This document shows positions 18,147 through 27,130 of a stretch of 64,000 nt of DNA, piece after piece. Source of the DNA: Sphingobacterium sp. GVS05A (GTDB lineage: Bacteria; Bacteroidota; Bacteroidia; Sphingobacteriales; Sphingobacteriaceae); assembly GCF_019969845.1 (NCBI RefSeq), contig NZ_JAHXYR010000009.1:291094-355093 (forward strand), written 5' to 3'. A program made the position numbers and the translations under genes. The number at the start of each line of letters is the position of its first letter. Position 1 is the stretch's first letter. The notes beneath the pieces are model-generated. The model had not been told where the DNA came from and did no database searches. It saw only the letters and a list, made by a program, of their open reading frames with translations.

Positions 18147-18914
18147 TTATTTAATTTCGATTTCAACATATAATGGCCGATGGTCGCTCGCATATTTCTC
18201 TTCAAGGACACGGTGGTTGAAGAATTTTGGATGTGATGACGTATTGACCATAATATAGTCTATTTCGGTATTAGGCTTATCTTGTGGAAAGGTTAATCCA
18301 TTTTGACTCGTCGTTTTTGTGAATATTTTGCCAAGTTCTACGATTGCAGGATCAGTGGGTTCGGAGTTTAAATCGCCGACCAGAATCGTCGGTAGCTTTT
18401 CATTTTTGAAACGGGATGTAATGAACTTAGCCTGTGCGATTTTGTTTTTGTCTTTTAGATCCAAGTGAGTGTTCGCAAATAAGATCTTCCTATTGTTGAT
18501 ACGCACTTCAACAATGGATAAGCTTCGACGTTCGCTTTCGACGGGGGAAGGTAGAAAATGTTTTTCTGCACGTTCTATTGGATGTTTCGATAATATTGCT
18601 GTGCCATATTCACCTTTTTCAAGGTCTATTCCTTTGGAGAAAATGTAGTGCATTCCTGTTAGCTCAGCTAATCTTTTGGCTTGATCCTCGTTGTGGGAGC
18701 GCCCTAGGTTGACATCAATTTCTTGCAATCCTACAAGGTCCGCATTACTGTTTTTAATAATTTGAGCGATGGTATCGAGATTGACAACAGATTCCTTTTC
18801 TGAGGGTGGATTCCCATGATGAATATTGAAGGAAAGTACGCGGATTTTTTGTGCACTTAGATGGAATACTGATCCAAAAAGGATCAAAAGAAATGCAATT
18901 AGCTTATGGTTCAT
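18147..18914 (-). CDS. Exported endonuclease/exonuclease/phosphatase family protein
   Basis: The 255-residue protein has a cleavable signal peptide (MNHKLIAFLLILFGSVFHLSAQ). The EEP fold motifs are present: LSFNIHHG, LQEIDVNLGR (metal Glu), FANTHLDL, LVGDLNSEPTD and the closing SDHRPLYVEI with the catalytic Asp-His. Family members cleave phosphodiesters of nucleic acids, lipids or sugars; the substrate here is unknown. It is the first gene of a two-gene unit with the metallophosphoesterase downstream. Confidence 0.87.
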   Translation of the reverse strand: MNHKLIAFLLILFGSVFHLSAQKIRVLSFNIHHGNPPSEKESVVNLDTIAQIIKNSNADLVGLQEIDVNLGRSHNEDQAKRLAELTGMHYIFSKGIDLEKGEYGTAILSKHPIERAEKHFLPSPVESERRSLSIVEVRINNRKILFANTHLDLKDKNKIAQAKFITSRFKNEKLPTILVGDLNSEPTDPAIVELGKIFTKTTSQNGLTFPQDKPNTEIDYIMVNTSSHPKFFNHRVLEEKYASDHRPLYVEIEIK

Positions 18915-19058
18915 TTTTCAAAGTTAAGTTTAGAATGAAGTCAGCGATTTATGTTCGCTCCGCTAAAAATACTAAAATCATAGCGTACAAACTCAAAACT
19001 TTGGACATGTAACAAAATAATCATTTAAACTTAATGGAGGTTTTGTGAGGGGAGGGAG

Positions 19059-19090
19059 CAAAAAAATAGCCATCCCAAAAAGGATGGCTA
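19059..19090 (-). terminator. Terminator after recA
   Basis: The stem TAGCCATCC / GGATGGCTA with loop CAAAAA runs on the minus strand into a T run (plus-strand A run 19060-19066). It lies 28 bp past the recA stop codon. Confidence 0.8.
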
Positions 19091-19117
19091 CCTACATTAT
19101 ACTAATTTTTACAGCAA

Positions 19118-20143
19118 CTAGTCTTTATTTTCCTCTACATGAAGCATTGGATCTTCTCCTGTTACTTCAGTACGGATTTTTGCCTCAAGTTCATCCATTA
19201 GATCTGGATTGTCAAACAATAGGGCTTTTACAGCATCTCTACCTTGTCCTAATTTGGTTTCACCATAGCTAAACCATGAACCCGCTTTTTTGATGATGCC
19301 ATATTCAACACCTAAGTCAATGATTTCACCGACTTTTGAGATACCTTCACCAAAGATGATATCAAACTCCGCAATACGGAAAGGAGGTGCTACTTTATTT
19401 TTTACAATTTTAACTTTTACACGGTTACCAGATACCTCGTCAGAATCTTTAATCTGTGATGTACGACGGATATCCAAACGTACAGAAGCATAGAACTTCA
19501 ATGCGTTACCACCAGTTGTTGTTTCTGGGTTACCGAACATCACACCAATTTTTTCACGTAATTGGTTGATGAAAATACAACAACAGTTTGTTTTGGAAAT
19601 TGTTCCGGTCAATTTACGTAATGCTTGAGACATTAAACGGGCTTGAAGACCCATTTTTGAATCACCCATTTCACCTTCAATCTCACCTTTAGGTACTAAT
19701 GCAGCTACAGAGTCAATTACAATAACATCAATGGCACCTGAGCGAATTAAATTGTCCGCAATTTCTAAACCTTGTTCACCATTATCTGGCTGAGAAATTA
19801 ATAAGTTCTCAACATCAACACCTAGCTTTTGTGCATAATATTTATCAAAAGCGTGTTCCGCATCAATAATTGCTGCAATACCGCCTTTTTTCTGTGCTTC
19901 AGCAACAATGTGTGTTGCTAATGTCGTTTTACCCGAAGATTCAGGTCCATATATTTCAATGATACGCCCTTTTGGAACACCGCCAATTCCTAAAGCAATA
20001 TCCAGACCTAAGGATCCTGTAGAAATCGCCTCGATAGGCTCAACAGCTGTATCTCCTAATTTCATAATCGAACCTTTTCCAAAGTTCTTTTCCAATTTAT
20101 CTAACGTCAGCTGTAACGCTTTTAATTTATCTGTGTTGCTCAT
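19118..20143 (-). CDS. recA: Recombinase RecA
   Basis: DNA strand-exchange ATPase for homologous recombination and SOS signalling. The 341-residue protein has the N-terminal helix LDKLEKNFGKGSIMKLGD, Walker A GPESSGKT (about 66-73), Walker B VIVIDSVAAL, the L2 loop region GGNALKFYASVRLDIRR and an acidic C-terminus (HVEENKD). There is no intein or truncation. It is transcribed toward its own terminator. nth lies upstream on the same strand, 67 bp away, and may share transcription. Confidence 0.98.
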   Translation of the reverse strand: MSNTDKLKALQLTLDKLEKNFGKGSIMKLGDTAVEPIEAISTGSLGLDIALGIGGVPKGRIIEIYGPESSGKTTLATHIVAEAQKKGGIAAIIDAEHAFDKYYAQKLGVDVENLLISQPDNGEQGLEIADNLIRSGAIDVIVIDSVAALVPKGEIEGEMGDSKMGLQARLMSQALRKLTGTISKTNCCCIFINQLREKIGVMFGNPETTTGGNALKFYASVRLDIRRTSQIKDSDEVSGNRVKVKIVKNKVAPPFRIAEFDIIFGEGISKVGEIIDLGVEYGIIKKAGSWFSYGETKLGQGRDAVKALLFDNPDLMDELEAKIRTEVTGEDPMLHVEENKD

Positions 20144-20210
20144 ATTTTTAGTATATATTTATCAAAATTAAAAATAAAAAATAATAAACCAAATGTTTTC
20201 ACTAAAAAAA

Positions 20211-20888
20211 TTAGTTTTTTATTTCTATTGTGCTTTGAGCACTCTTTATGTGATGGGTTTTCTCAAAGTATTTACACATGTAGGTAATCGGGCATTTTTC
20301 GCAAAGCGGTTTTCGGGCCAGACAAATATATCGTCCATGCAGGATCAACCAATGGTGCGCAACGGCAATGGTCTCTTTCGGGAGATTTTTGACTAATTGT
20401 TTCTCTACCGCCAATGGGGTTGTTGCTCGGTAGGTTAAACCAAGCCGGTTAGCCACACGGAATACATGTGTATCGACAGCCATTGCAGGGTTATGATATA
20501 CCACAGAAGAAATGACATTGGCCGTTTTTCTACCAACGCCTGGGAGTTTAACCAAATCCTCAATCTGCTCAGGCACGATATTGTTAAATTTTTCAATAAG
20601 CATTTGTGCCATTCCTACCAGATGCTTGGCTTTGTTATTTGGATAGCTTACCGAGCGGATATAAGTAAATACTTCATCGACGCTTGAAGCGGCTAAAGTA
20701 TGTGCGTCCGGGTAACGTTCAAATAGCTTTGGCGTTACCTGATTAATTCTCTTGTCTGTGCATTGGGCAGACAGAATAACCGCCACGAGTAATTCATAAG
20801 GATTACTATAGTTGAGCTCTGTTTGCGCATCGGGATTATTTTTGGTAAAATATTCCACAAAAGCCTTGTATCGTTCTTGTTTTAACAT
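20211..20888 (-). CDS. nth: Endonuclease III
   Basis: DNA glycosylase/AP lyase removing oxidised pyrimidines. The 225-residue product from the ATG at 20888 (MLKQERYKAF) has the helix-hairpin-helix LPGVGRKTANVI with the catalytic Lys, the catalytic Asp in VDTHVFRVANRLG, and the [4Fe-4S] loop C-x6-C-x2-C-x5-C (CLARKPLCEKCPITYMC). An upstream in-frame ATG at 20915 would add nine residues absent from the usual family start. A TAGTTTTG element (complement of 20894-20901) sits almost on the start, so a leaderless mRNA is possible. Confidence 0.95.
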   Translation of the reverse strand: MLKQERYKAFVEYFTKNNPDAQTELNYSNPYELLVAVILSAQCTDKRINQVTPKLFERYPDAHTLAASSVDEVFTYIRSVSYPNNKAKHLVGMAQMLIEKFNNIVPEQIEDLVKLPGVGRKTANVISSVVYHNPAMAVDTHVFRVANRLGLTYRATTPLAVEKQLVKNLPKETIAVAHHWLILHGRYICLARKPLCEKCPITYMCKYFEKTHHIKSAQSTIEIKN

Positions 20889-21087
20889 CACTCCAAAACT
20901 ACCCAAAATTTCCATTAAAAAAGAAAACTTGCGGCTTACTCAGTGCTTATCAAATTGATTTTTACAGTATAAATAGATAATGAAATAATTCGCGTAACAT
21001 GAGGCTTACGGCATTATTTTAGGAATACTATGAAGCTATTTATCGACTTAGGTAATGAGGGAGGGGGGGGATTTTATTCCAATAAAT

Positions 21088-21119
21088 AAGGCCTAATCTC
21101 AGGATTAGGCCTTTCTTTT
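21088..21119 (+). terminator. Strong hairpin with plus-strand T tract overlapping the end of a small gene
   Basis: The stem AAGGCCTAATC / GATTAGGCCTT with a four-base loop is followed on the plus strand by TCTTTTTT. It contains the stop codon of the minus-strand 65-residue gene. The better T tract is on the plus strand, which suggests a plus-strand transcript also ends here. Confidence 0.7.
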
Positions 21120-21302
21120 TTCCATTTGTTTGGAATATGCCATGATATTCGCAATACATTTTTTGCTTGGATTAAGCAACATTTTGGGTAATTGAAGTTT
21201 CAATTCATTTTCTATATCCTCATCAGTCATTACCTTCTCGTTTTGGGTTAGTAAATTTTGAACTTCGTTTTCTGATTGGGTAAAGTTTTCTACCATAAGC
21301 AT
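21105..21302 (-). CDS. Small acidic protein, unknown function
   Basis: A 65-residue frame, or 64 if the second ATG (MVENFTQ) is used. Composition is Glu/Asn/Gln/Lys-rich and mostly helical, with LKLQLPKMLLNPSKKCIANIMAYSKQMEKRKA at its end giving a basic tail. No family is recognised. The stop codon lies inside a terminator hairpin. Small size and lack of a known domain keep confidence moderate. Confidence 0.5.
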   Translation of the reverse strand: MLMVENFTQSENEVQNLLTQNEKVMTDEDIENELKLQLPKMLLNPSKKCIANIMAYSKQMEKRKA

Positions 21303-21379
21303 CTTAAGTTTTGTCCCTGTAAGTTAATTAATTAAACGGACAAAAGATAGTTTTGGTATACGAAAAATGAGAATATTAT

Positions 21380-23005
21380 TTATTTTTTCTTTTTATTACT
21401 AAATTCTTCGGCCTTTATGATGGCATTATATGCATTGACAATTCCTCCAGTGACAGAAATATCCGAAAATTTGACCGTTTTTGTGGCCTCTTCACTAATT
21501 TTTACCTGGACCGTTTGTTCCGGCTTTACAACAGATTCCAGAATAATTTGCTTGGTTTCTGCAGCAGAGAGATTGGGGTAATAAGAGCGTATCATAGCTG
21601 CTAGTCCCGCAACGACAGGGGCAGCCATACTTGTACCTTGTTCTTCTTTATATTTTGAATCTGGAATAGTAGAATTAATCCGCACACCCGGAGCAAAAAC
21701 ATCAACTGTTTTTTTTCCATAATTGGAAAAGTCTGCTAGAAGTTCGTTGTCCGGATGTAAACCACTTGCTCCGACAGTGATCCAGGTATTTGCTATTCCT
21801 GTGGTATCCCCCTTCGCATTCGTATAGTATTTCATTGGAAAATTGGGCTCCACATCATTATCCTCACTGTCATTTCCGGCAGCATGTACCAGTAGGACAT
21901 CTTTGGATTCAGCATATTTAACAGCGTCATCCACTGTTTGCTTGTTGTGTGAGTAGCTTTTTCCGAAGCTCATATTGAGCACTTTCGCTCCATTATCTAC
22001 TGCATAACGGATCGCATTTGCGACATCTTTATCATGTTCATCGCCATCCGGCACCAAACGTACTGTTAGTATTTTGACATTGTCTGCAACACCGTTTATA
22101 CCAATATTATTGTTGCGTTTAGCACCGATGATGCCCGCAACATGACTTCCATGGAGCGCATCAGGCCCCTTTACATCCGCATTTCCGTAATGACGTTCGG
22201 AAGCATCCTCGTAATTGTCGCCAATAATGGGACGGGAGTCATATTCTTTATTTAAATGGTAGTCAACTTGATTGTTGAAATACTTCGCTCCCTCAGTGAT
22301 ATCGTCAAAAAATTTGACAAAGCCATTCGTTTGAATTTCGTCTTTTGCATAACCCAGAGCGATACGTTGATTGTTCGATTTTGGATTGAAATTTTCTAGA
22401 TCAGCCAATGTGATTTCTTCAGGTTTTTTGCCTATTTCACGAACCACAGCGTCCAAATTGCGCTTAAGGGCATCATAGGAAAACTGTCCCATTTTGGCTT
22501 CTTCGAGCTTATTCTTGTATTTTGCCACCATTTCTTGATACGCTAAAAAAGCCTTTCTGTCTGCTTCATTCAGCTCAGTGGTTGGGGTGACGTGGGCAAA
22601 TTTTTTGTCTAAAATCCGCAATTGCCTTGTTAATTCCAGATTGTCAAATTGAACATCTTTTCCATCGGCGTTACCAATAAAGTTCCAGCCATATTTGTCA
22701 TTGATATAGCCATTACCATCAGCATCTTTCCCGTTGGAAAGACTGTCTTTTGTATTGATCCAAACGACATCCTTCAGATCTTCGTGGAAAACATCCACAC
22801 CACCGTCTAATACACCGACAATAACGGGTGTTGATTTTTTTCCCTTTAATAAAGTTTTATACGCTTTCTCCGTACTGATACCCATTACACCATCCGTGTT
22901 GTAATCTAAGTTATACCAATTCAGAGGAACAGCCTCAGCCTGAGCAAAGGTGGTCATCGGCAAAGCACCCAAGGCAATCAGATATAGTGATTTCTTTAAA
23001 TTCAT
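21380..23005 (-). CDS. Exported S8 family serine protease (subtilase)
   Basis: Secreted or periplasmic subtilisin-like protease of 541 residues from the ATG at 23005, which begins a clear signal peptide (MNLKKSLYLIALGALPMTTFAQ). The triad is complete: Asp in VGVLDGGVD, His in LHGSHVAGIIGA, Ser in QGTSMAAPVVAGL. A roughly 180-residue insertion lies between the Asp and His blocks (Lys/Glu-rich). No Por-type C-terminal sorting domain is seen; the protein ends in a Lys tail. A TATATTTG element lies about 30 bp upstream on the minus strand. Confidence 0.9.
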   Translation of the reverse strand: MNLKKSLYLIALGALPMTTFAQAEAVPLNWYNLDYNTDGVMGISTEKAYKTLLKGKKSTPVIVGVLDGGVDVFHEDLKDVVWINTKDSLSNGKDADGNGYINDKYGWNFIGNADGKDVQFDNLELTRQLRILDKKFAHVTPTTELNEADRKAFLAYQEMVAKYKNKLEEAKMGQFSYDALKRNLDAVVREIGKKPEEITLADLENFNPKSNNQRIALGYAKDEIQTNGFVKFFDDITEGAKYFNNQVDYHLNKEYDSRPIIGDNYEDASERHYGNADVKGPDALHGSHVAGIIGAKRNNNIGINGVADNVKILTVRLVPDGDEHDKDVANAIRYAVDNGAKVLNMSFGKSYSHNKQTVDDAVKYAESKDVLLVHAAGNDSEDNDVEPNFPMKYYTNAKGDTTGIANTWITVGASGLHPDNELLADFSNYGKKTVDVFAPGVRINSTIPDSKYKEEQGTSMAAPVVAGLAAMIRSYYPNLSAAETKQIILESVVKPEQTVQVKISEEATKTVKFSDISVTGGIVNAYNAIIKAEEFSNKKKK

Positions 23006-23296
23006 AAAATTTTCTCCTAGCACAGTAGCAAATATAGTATTATTGGCCCTGTTGAATTGTTAATTTTTATTAAAAGTGACTTTTATGTAGATAATGAAGG
23101 AGACAGAATAGATCGGCTTATAATATATATATCAAAATGAAGGGGATATTACAGTCAATCTATTCCTGTTTATATATAGTTTTGCTATTTCTCTAGAAAT
23201 GCATTAAATTCAATGTTCTGGGGAGTGATAGAATAGCAAAGTACAAATCGTATTTGTTTTTATTTAAAAAAGAGATTTAGCGCATTCATATTATAT

Positions 23297-25387
23297 ATGC
23301 AACATAACAAAAATATACCGTGGCCGGAAGTTTTGGCTCCAATAGCTGCAGTGCATCCTTATAAAAGACAGATTCATGGAGATACTGTCATTGACGATTA
23401 TTACTGGATGATTGACTATTTCAAAAAAGGACAACGATCAGCGGAGGTTATCGACTATCTGACCGCGGAAAATACCTATACTGCCGCGATGTTAAAGGAG
23501 ACGGAATCTTTTCAAGAAGACTTATTCCGGGAAATGAAATCTCGCATCAAGGAAAAAGATGAGTCGGTACCCTATTTTAAAAATGGTTACTATTATTACA
23601 GTAGAACAGAGGAAGGAAATCAATATTTCAAGTTTTGCCGTAAGAAAGGGACCTTAGATGCTGACGAAGAGCTCTTATTGGATATAGATCATCTCGCAGA
23701 AGGTTATGCCTATTACGCAGCAAAAGGCTTTTCGATCAGTCCTGACAATCGCTTGTTGGCTTTTAGTGTGGATACAGTTTCCCGAAGGGAATACACGGTA
23801 TATATCAAGAATCTGGAGACAGGTGAGATCTACCCCGATCGGATCGCTAATACCGAAGGTGCTGCAATTTGGGCTAATGATAACCAGACCCTGTTTTATA
23901 CAGCCAAGAACCCCGTAACATTACTGAGTGAAAAAATTATGCGGCATACGCTTGGAACCGATGTTTCCGCAGATGTGTCTGTGTATGAGGAAAAAGATAA
24001 CACAAATTATATCGCAGTTGGTAAATCAAAAAATGGTAAATACATTATTATCAGTTCGGAAGGTACCCTGTCCTCTGAAATATGGTTGTTGGATGCCGAT
24101 CTTCCCAGTAATGATTTTAAGTTGTTTCAACCACGCCGAAATGATGTGCTTTACACCATAGTTCCTTTGGAGGATCGTTTTTTAATATTGACCAATGATG
24201 AAGCTATTAATTTCAGAATTATGCAATGTCCATTGGACAAAACAGATCGGGAACATTGGACCACATTTATAGCGCATCGGCCAGATGTCCTCGTAAGCGA
24301 TATTGAGGAATTCAGATCATTTTTGGCAATAGCTGAACGAAAAGATGGATTGACACAGTTGGCAATTTATGATCTGAACAGCCAAGAGCAGCATTATCTG
24401 GATTTTGGAGAGGTGGCCTATACAGTATATCCAGGGATAAATGTTGAATACAATTCCGAAAACCTGCGTTATGGATATACTTCATTGGTAACACCTAGTT
24501 CCGTATACGCGTATAATATGGGGGATCGCAGCAAAACATTGTTGAAACAACAGGAAGTTTTGGGCGGCTATGACCAGAGTGCCTATAAGACTGAACGTAT
24601 CTATGCTTTGGCGAGGGATGGAGTAAGGGTGCCTATTTCTCTTGTTTATAAGGAGGGAACTCAATTAGATGGCACAGCTCCCTTATTGCAATATGCCTAT
24701 GGTTCTTATGGAGCCTCTATGGATCCTAGTTTTTCCAGCAATCGCTTGAGTTTATTGGATCGTGGTTTTATATATGCATTGGCCCATATTCGTGGTGGCG
24801 AAGAAATGGGGCGTCAGTGGTATGAGGATGGGAAGATGATGCATAAAATGAATACTTTTTATGATTTTGTGGATTGTGGTAAGTGTCTTATTGAACGACG
24901 TTATACATCGCCAGACCACCTTTATGCGCAAGGAGGCAGTGCCGGAGGACTTCTGATGGGCGTAGTTGCGAATATTGCAGCAGCGCAATATCAGGGTATT
25001 ATAGCACAGGTGCCATTTGTGGATGTTGTGAATACCATGTTGGATGAGACAATACCATTAACAACAAATGAGTATGATGAATGGGGCAATCCCAATGAGT
25101 CTGATGCTTATTTTTATATGAAAAGTTATTCACCTTATGAGAATATCGAGCCGAAAGAATATCCAAATCTACTGGTTACAACGGGATTGCACGATAGCCA
25201 GGTTCAATATTTTGAGCCCGCCAAATGGGTAGCAAAATTACGGACGGTCAAAACCGGGAATTCCGTTTTACTTTTGAAGACGGATATGGATTATGGACAT
25301 GGAGGTGCCTCGGGCAGATTTGACTATTTGAAAGAAATTGCGATGGAATATGCCTTTCTGTTTAAACTGGAAGGGATCGGCCACTAA
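23297..25387 (+). CDS. ptrB: Oligopeptidase B (S9 family peptidase)
   Basis: Serine oligopeptidase cleaving after basic residues in short peptides. The 696-residue protein has an N-terminal seven-blade propeller region (about 70-400) and a C-terminal alpha/beta-hydrolase with GGSAGG (nucleophile Ser near 555), the Asp region LLVTTGLHDSQVQY and the His in DYGHGGASGRFDYLKE. No signal peptide is evident, so it is likely cytoplasmic. It ends at a bidirectional terminator facing a small membrane-protein gene. Confidence 0.92.
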   Translation: MQHNKNIPWPEVLAPIAAVHPYKRQIHGDTVIDDYYWMIDYFKKGQRSAEVIDYLTAENTYTAAMLKETESFQEDLFREMKSRIKEKDESVPYFKNGYYYYSRTEEGNQYFKFCRKKGTLDADEELLLDIDHLAEGYAYYAAKGFSISPDNRLLAFSVDTVSRREYTVYIKNLETGEIYPDRIANTEGAAIWANDNQTLFYTAKNPVTLLSEKIMRHTLGTDVSADVSVYEEKDNTNYIAVGKSKNGKYIIISSEGTLSSEIWLLDADLPSNDFKLFQPRRNDVLYTIVPLEDRFLILTNDEAINFRIMQCPLDKTDREHWTTFIAHRPDVLVSDIEEFRSFLAIAERKDGLTQLAIYDLNSQEQHYLDFGEVAYTVYPGINVEYNSENLRYGYTSLVTPSSVYAYNMGDRSKTLLKQQEVLGGYDQSAYKTERIYALARDGVRVPISLVYKEGTQLDGTAPLLQYAYGSYGASMDPSFSSNRLSLLDRGFIYALAHIRGGEEMGRQWYEDGKMMHKMNTFYDFVDCGKCLIERRYTSPDHLYAQGGSAGGLLMGVVANIAAAQYQGIIAQVPFVDVVNTMLDETIPLTTNEYDEWGNPNESDAYFYMKSYSPYENIEPKEYPNLLVTTGLHDSQVQYFEPAKWVAKLRTVKTGNSVLLLKTDMDYGHGGASGRFDYLKEIAMEYAFLFKLEGIGH

Positions 25388-25409
25388 AATAGAATATGAT
25401 GACAACAAT

Positions 25410-25435
25410 AAAAAAGCGGCAAAAGCCGCTTTTTT
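25410..25435. terminator. Bidirectional terminator between ptrB and a small membrane-protein gene
   Basis: AAAAAAGCGGC / GCCGCTTTTTT with an AAAA loop, between two convergent genes. Confidence 0.9.
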
Positions 25436-25697
25436 ATTGTTGAGCATGATTGATGCTATCCTGTTGTTTTTGTAAACGTTCTTCTCGTTCGATTTCTCGA
25501 GAATCGATTTGATGTTGCTGATAGTTGTCCATCGCAACTTTGCTTGCTTTCTGCGATACGTAGATCGCCAATATGGCAACTATAGTGATAACTGCAAGCC
25601 CCCAAGCATATTTATGTTTGTCCTGTTTGACAAGCCAATACATAAAGATGATATAAGGCACAGCAAAGATAATATAGAAAATTAAACTCGGTGACAT
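25434..25697 (-). CDS. Small membrane protein, unknown function
   Basis: From the ATG at 25697 the product has 87 residues: two helices (about 3-22 and 28-48) followed by a charged helical tail rich in Gln, Glu and Arg. An upstream ATG at 25787 would add 30 residues unlike a membrane N-terminus. A TACTTTTG element (complement of 25723-25730) lies about 25 bp upstream and fits a -7 box. No family is recognised. Confidence 0.6.
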   Translation of the reverse strand: MSPSLIFYIIFAVPYIIFMYWLVKQDKHKYAWGLAVITIVAILAIYVSQKASKVAMDNYQQHQIDSREIEREERLQKQQDSINHAQQ

Positions 25698-25947
25698 GCT
25701 ATTTTCCTCTAAATGATGTATACAAAAGTATCGTTTTTGTCTAAAAATAACGAACCCATAGAAAAAACACTGCTTTTCAATTGACAAAGCCTTAAACCTT
25801 TATCAGTTTTATTGTCAAATTAATATCAGTTGGAGTGTGGGGGCATGCCCCAGTTATAGTTGATTAATTGCTTGAAAATGAAGGTTGCAGGGCGGTTTTG
25901 ATGCTTGATTGTAATTTTTTAATTTTTGCAAAAAATCCATGATAATA

Positions 25948-25981
25948 TTGTGGAAAAGAAAAAAATATTTTTATACATTTG
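25948..25981 (+). promoter_or_regulatory. Promoter of the arginine unit
   Basis: TTG at 25948-25950, a 23-bp spacer, then TACATTTG at 25974-25981. This fits the Bacteroidota TTG-N17-23-TAnnTTTG pattern. Transcription would start near 25988, about 25 nt before the leader-peptide ATG at 26013. Confidence 0.65.
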
Positions 25982-26012
25982 CATCGTCAGAAACAATTGA
26001 CAGAGAAATAAA

Positions 26013-26147
26013 ATGAAACAGAGCAAAAAGAACGACTATTCTTATACTCAAACTTTTGAGAAGTTTATGAGAAAGGTGTTCTGTGCTTTCATTTTCGTAG
26101 AAATACCTGTTTTACGCTTCCGACGACCCATACTACCTCGGGCTTGA
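26013..26147 (+). CDS. Putative arginine leader peptide (44 residues)
   Basis: This short frame starts 25-30 nt after a good promoter and ends about 125 bp before the GNAT gene. Its tail reads RFRRPILPRA: four arginines in nine residues. They use CGC, CGA, CGA and CGG codons, whereas the neighbouring arginine genes mostly use CGT. Its stop codon lies in the loop of hairpin ACTACCTC/GAGGTAGT (26132-26158), and a second hairpin with T's follows. Promoter, Arg-rich peptide, hairpins and arginine genes together fit a transcription-attenuation leader. An independent small protein is the alternative. Confidence 0.6.
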   Translation: MKQSKKNDYSYTQTFEKFMRKVFCAFIFVEIPVLRFRRPILPRA

Positions 26148-26198
26148 TTTGAGGTAGTGAATCTTTCCAAGCAAAACCATGATTGTCCGATGGTTTTT
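26132..26198 (+). promoter_or_regulatory. Candidate arginine attenuator hairpins
   Basis: Hairpin 1 pairs ACTACCTC (26132-26139) with GAGGTAGT (26151-26158) and encloses the leader stop codon. Hairpin 2 pairs AAAACCAT (26173-26180) with ATGGTTTT (26190-26197), followed by more T-rich DNA. A competing pairing GCTTG (26142-26146) with CAAGC (26168-26172) is possible. A ribosome paused on the Arg codons at 26115-26126 would cover the left arm of hairpin 1. Hairpin 2 is AT-rich and weak, so the switching details are uncertain. Confidence 0.5.
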
Positions 26199-26271
26199 GA
26201 ATCCATTATTTTATTTATTCAGTAACAAAACGCAGCAATAGTTGTTGTTTTATTATTAGGGTCGTAAGTCA

Positions 26272-26988
26272 ATGACTATATCAGATTTTTTAATTATTCC
26301 GGCTAAACCTGAGCATGCGCACTATGCAGAGGTTATTTGCAACGAAATGTTCGAGTCTGCAAAGGCTCGTGGTACTGGTATTGCGCGTCGTAAACCAGAG
26401 TATGTTGCCAAGAAAATGAATGAAGGTAAAGCAGTGATTGCTTTGCATAGAGACGGTCGATGGGCAGGGTTTTGCTATATTGAAACTTGGGGCCATGGCG
26501 ATTACGTCGCAAATTCAGGACTTATTGTCAATCCCGAATTTCGAAAAGTTGGTTTGGCAAAAGCCATTAAGAAAAGGGTGTTTGATTTGTCTCGTGAGCA
26601 ATATCCCAAAGCGAAGATATTTGGTCTGACAACGGGTTTTGCTGTCATGAAAATTAATTCGGAACTGGGGTATGAACCGGTACCTTATTCAGAATTGACG
26701 ACCGATGACGAATTTTGGAAAGGATGTCAGAGCTGTGTTAATTACGAGATCTTAATGAGCAAGGACCGTAAGAACTGCATGTGTACAGCTATGCTTTGGG
26801 ATCCCGAGGAAAAAGAACGTGAACTGAGAGAAAAGATTCAGCGCAAGCATGAAGCAAAGGAGCGTTTGGAAAGAATCACACAAAAACAATCGTTATTAAA
26901 ACGTATACAGGCAAAGTTTTGGAAGTCGGCAAATAAGTTTATTGCGGTCAATTTTCCAAAGCATAATAAAGTTGCCAAAGGATTTTAA
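26272..26988 (+). CDS. GNAT family acyltransferase of the arginine unit
   Basis: A 238-residue protein with a GNAT core (about 5-160): GFCYIETWGHGDYVANSGLIVNPEFRKVGLAKAIKKRVF gives the strands and the acyl-CoA pyrophosphate loop (RKVGLAKAI). A C-terminal extension holds clustered cysteines (CQSCVNYE, CMCTAMLW) and a charged helix to the end. It is first after the arginine leader and is followed by argG, so it probably supplies the N-acyl group in arginine biosynthesis (an N-acetylglutamate synthase-like role). That role is inferred from position and is not proven by sequence. Confidence 0.8.
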   Translation: MTISDFLIIPAKPEHAHYAEVICNEMFESAKARGTGIARRKPEYVAKKMNEGKAVIALHRDGRWAGFCYIETWGHGDYVANSGLIVNPEFRKVGLAKAIKKRVFDLSREQYPKAKIFGLTTGFAVMKINSELGYEPVPYSELTTDDEFWKGCQSCVNYEILMSKDRKNCMCTAMLWDPEEKERELREKIQRKHEAKERLERITQKQSLLKRIQAKFWKSANKFIAVNFPKHNKVAKGF

Positions 26989-27130
26989 TAAGAATCATAC
27001 ATAGCATGTCAACTGGCGTAGCAGCCATTGAAAATAAATAATGAACAGGCAATGAAACGGTCAATTTAGGGTTTGAATAGAGCCGGATTGGTTCATAATC
27101 GTTTCACCACATTAAAAACAATTTATCTCA

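Larger units (their letters stand above)
25698..26271. other. Regulatory intergenic region before the arginine unit
   Basis: About 570 bp without a conventional gene. Up to about 25940 I see nothing distinctive beyond the small-gene -7 box noted at 25723-25730. From 25948 it holds a promoter, a 44-codon leader ORF and two hairpins, listed separately. Confidence 0.6.
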
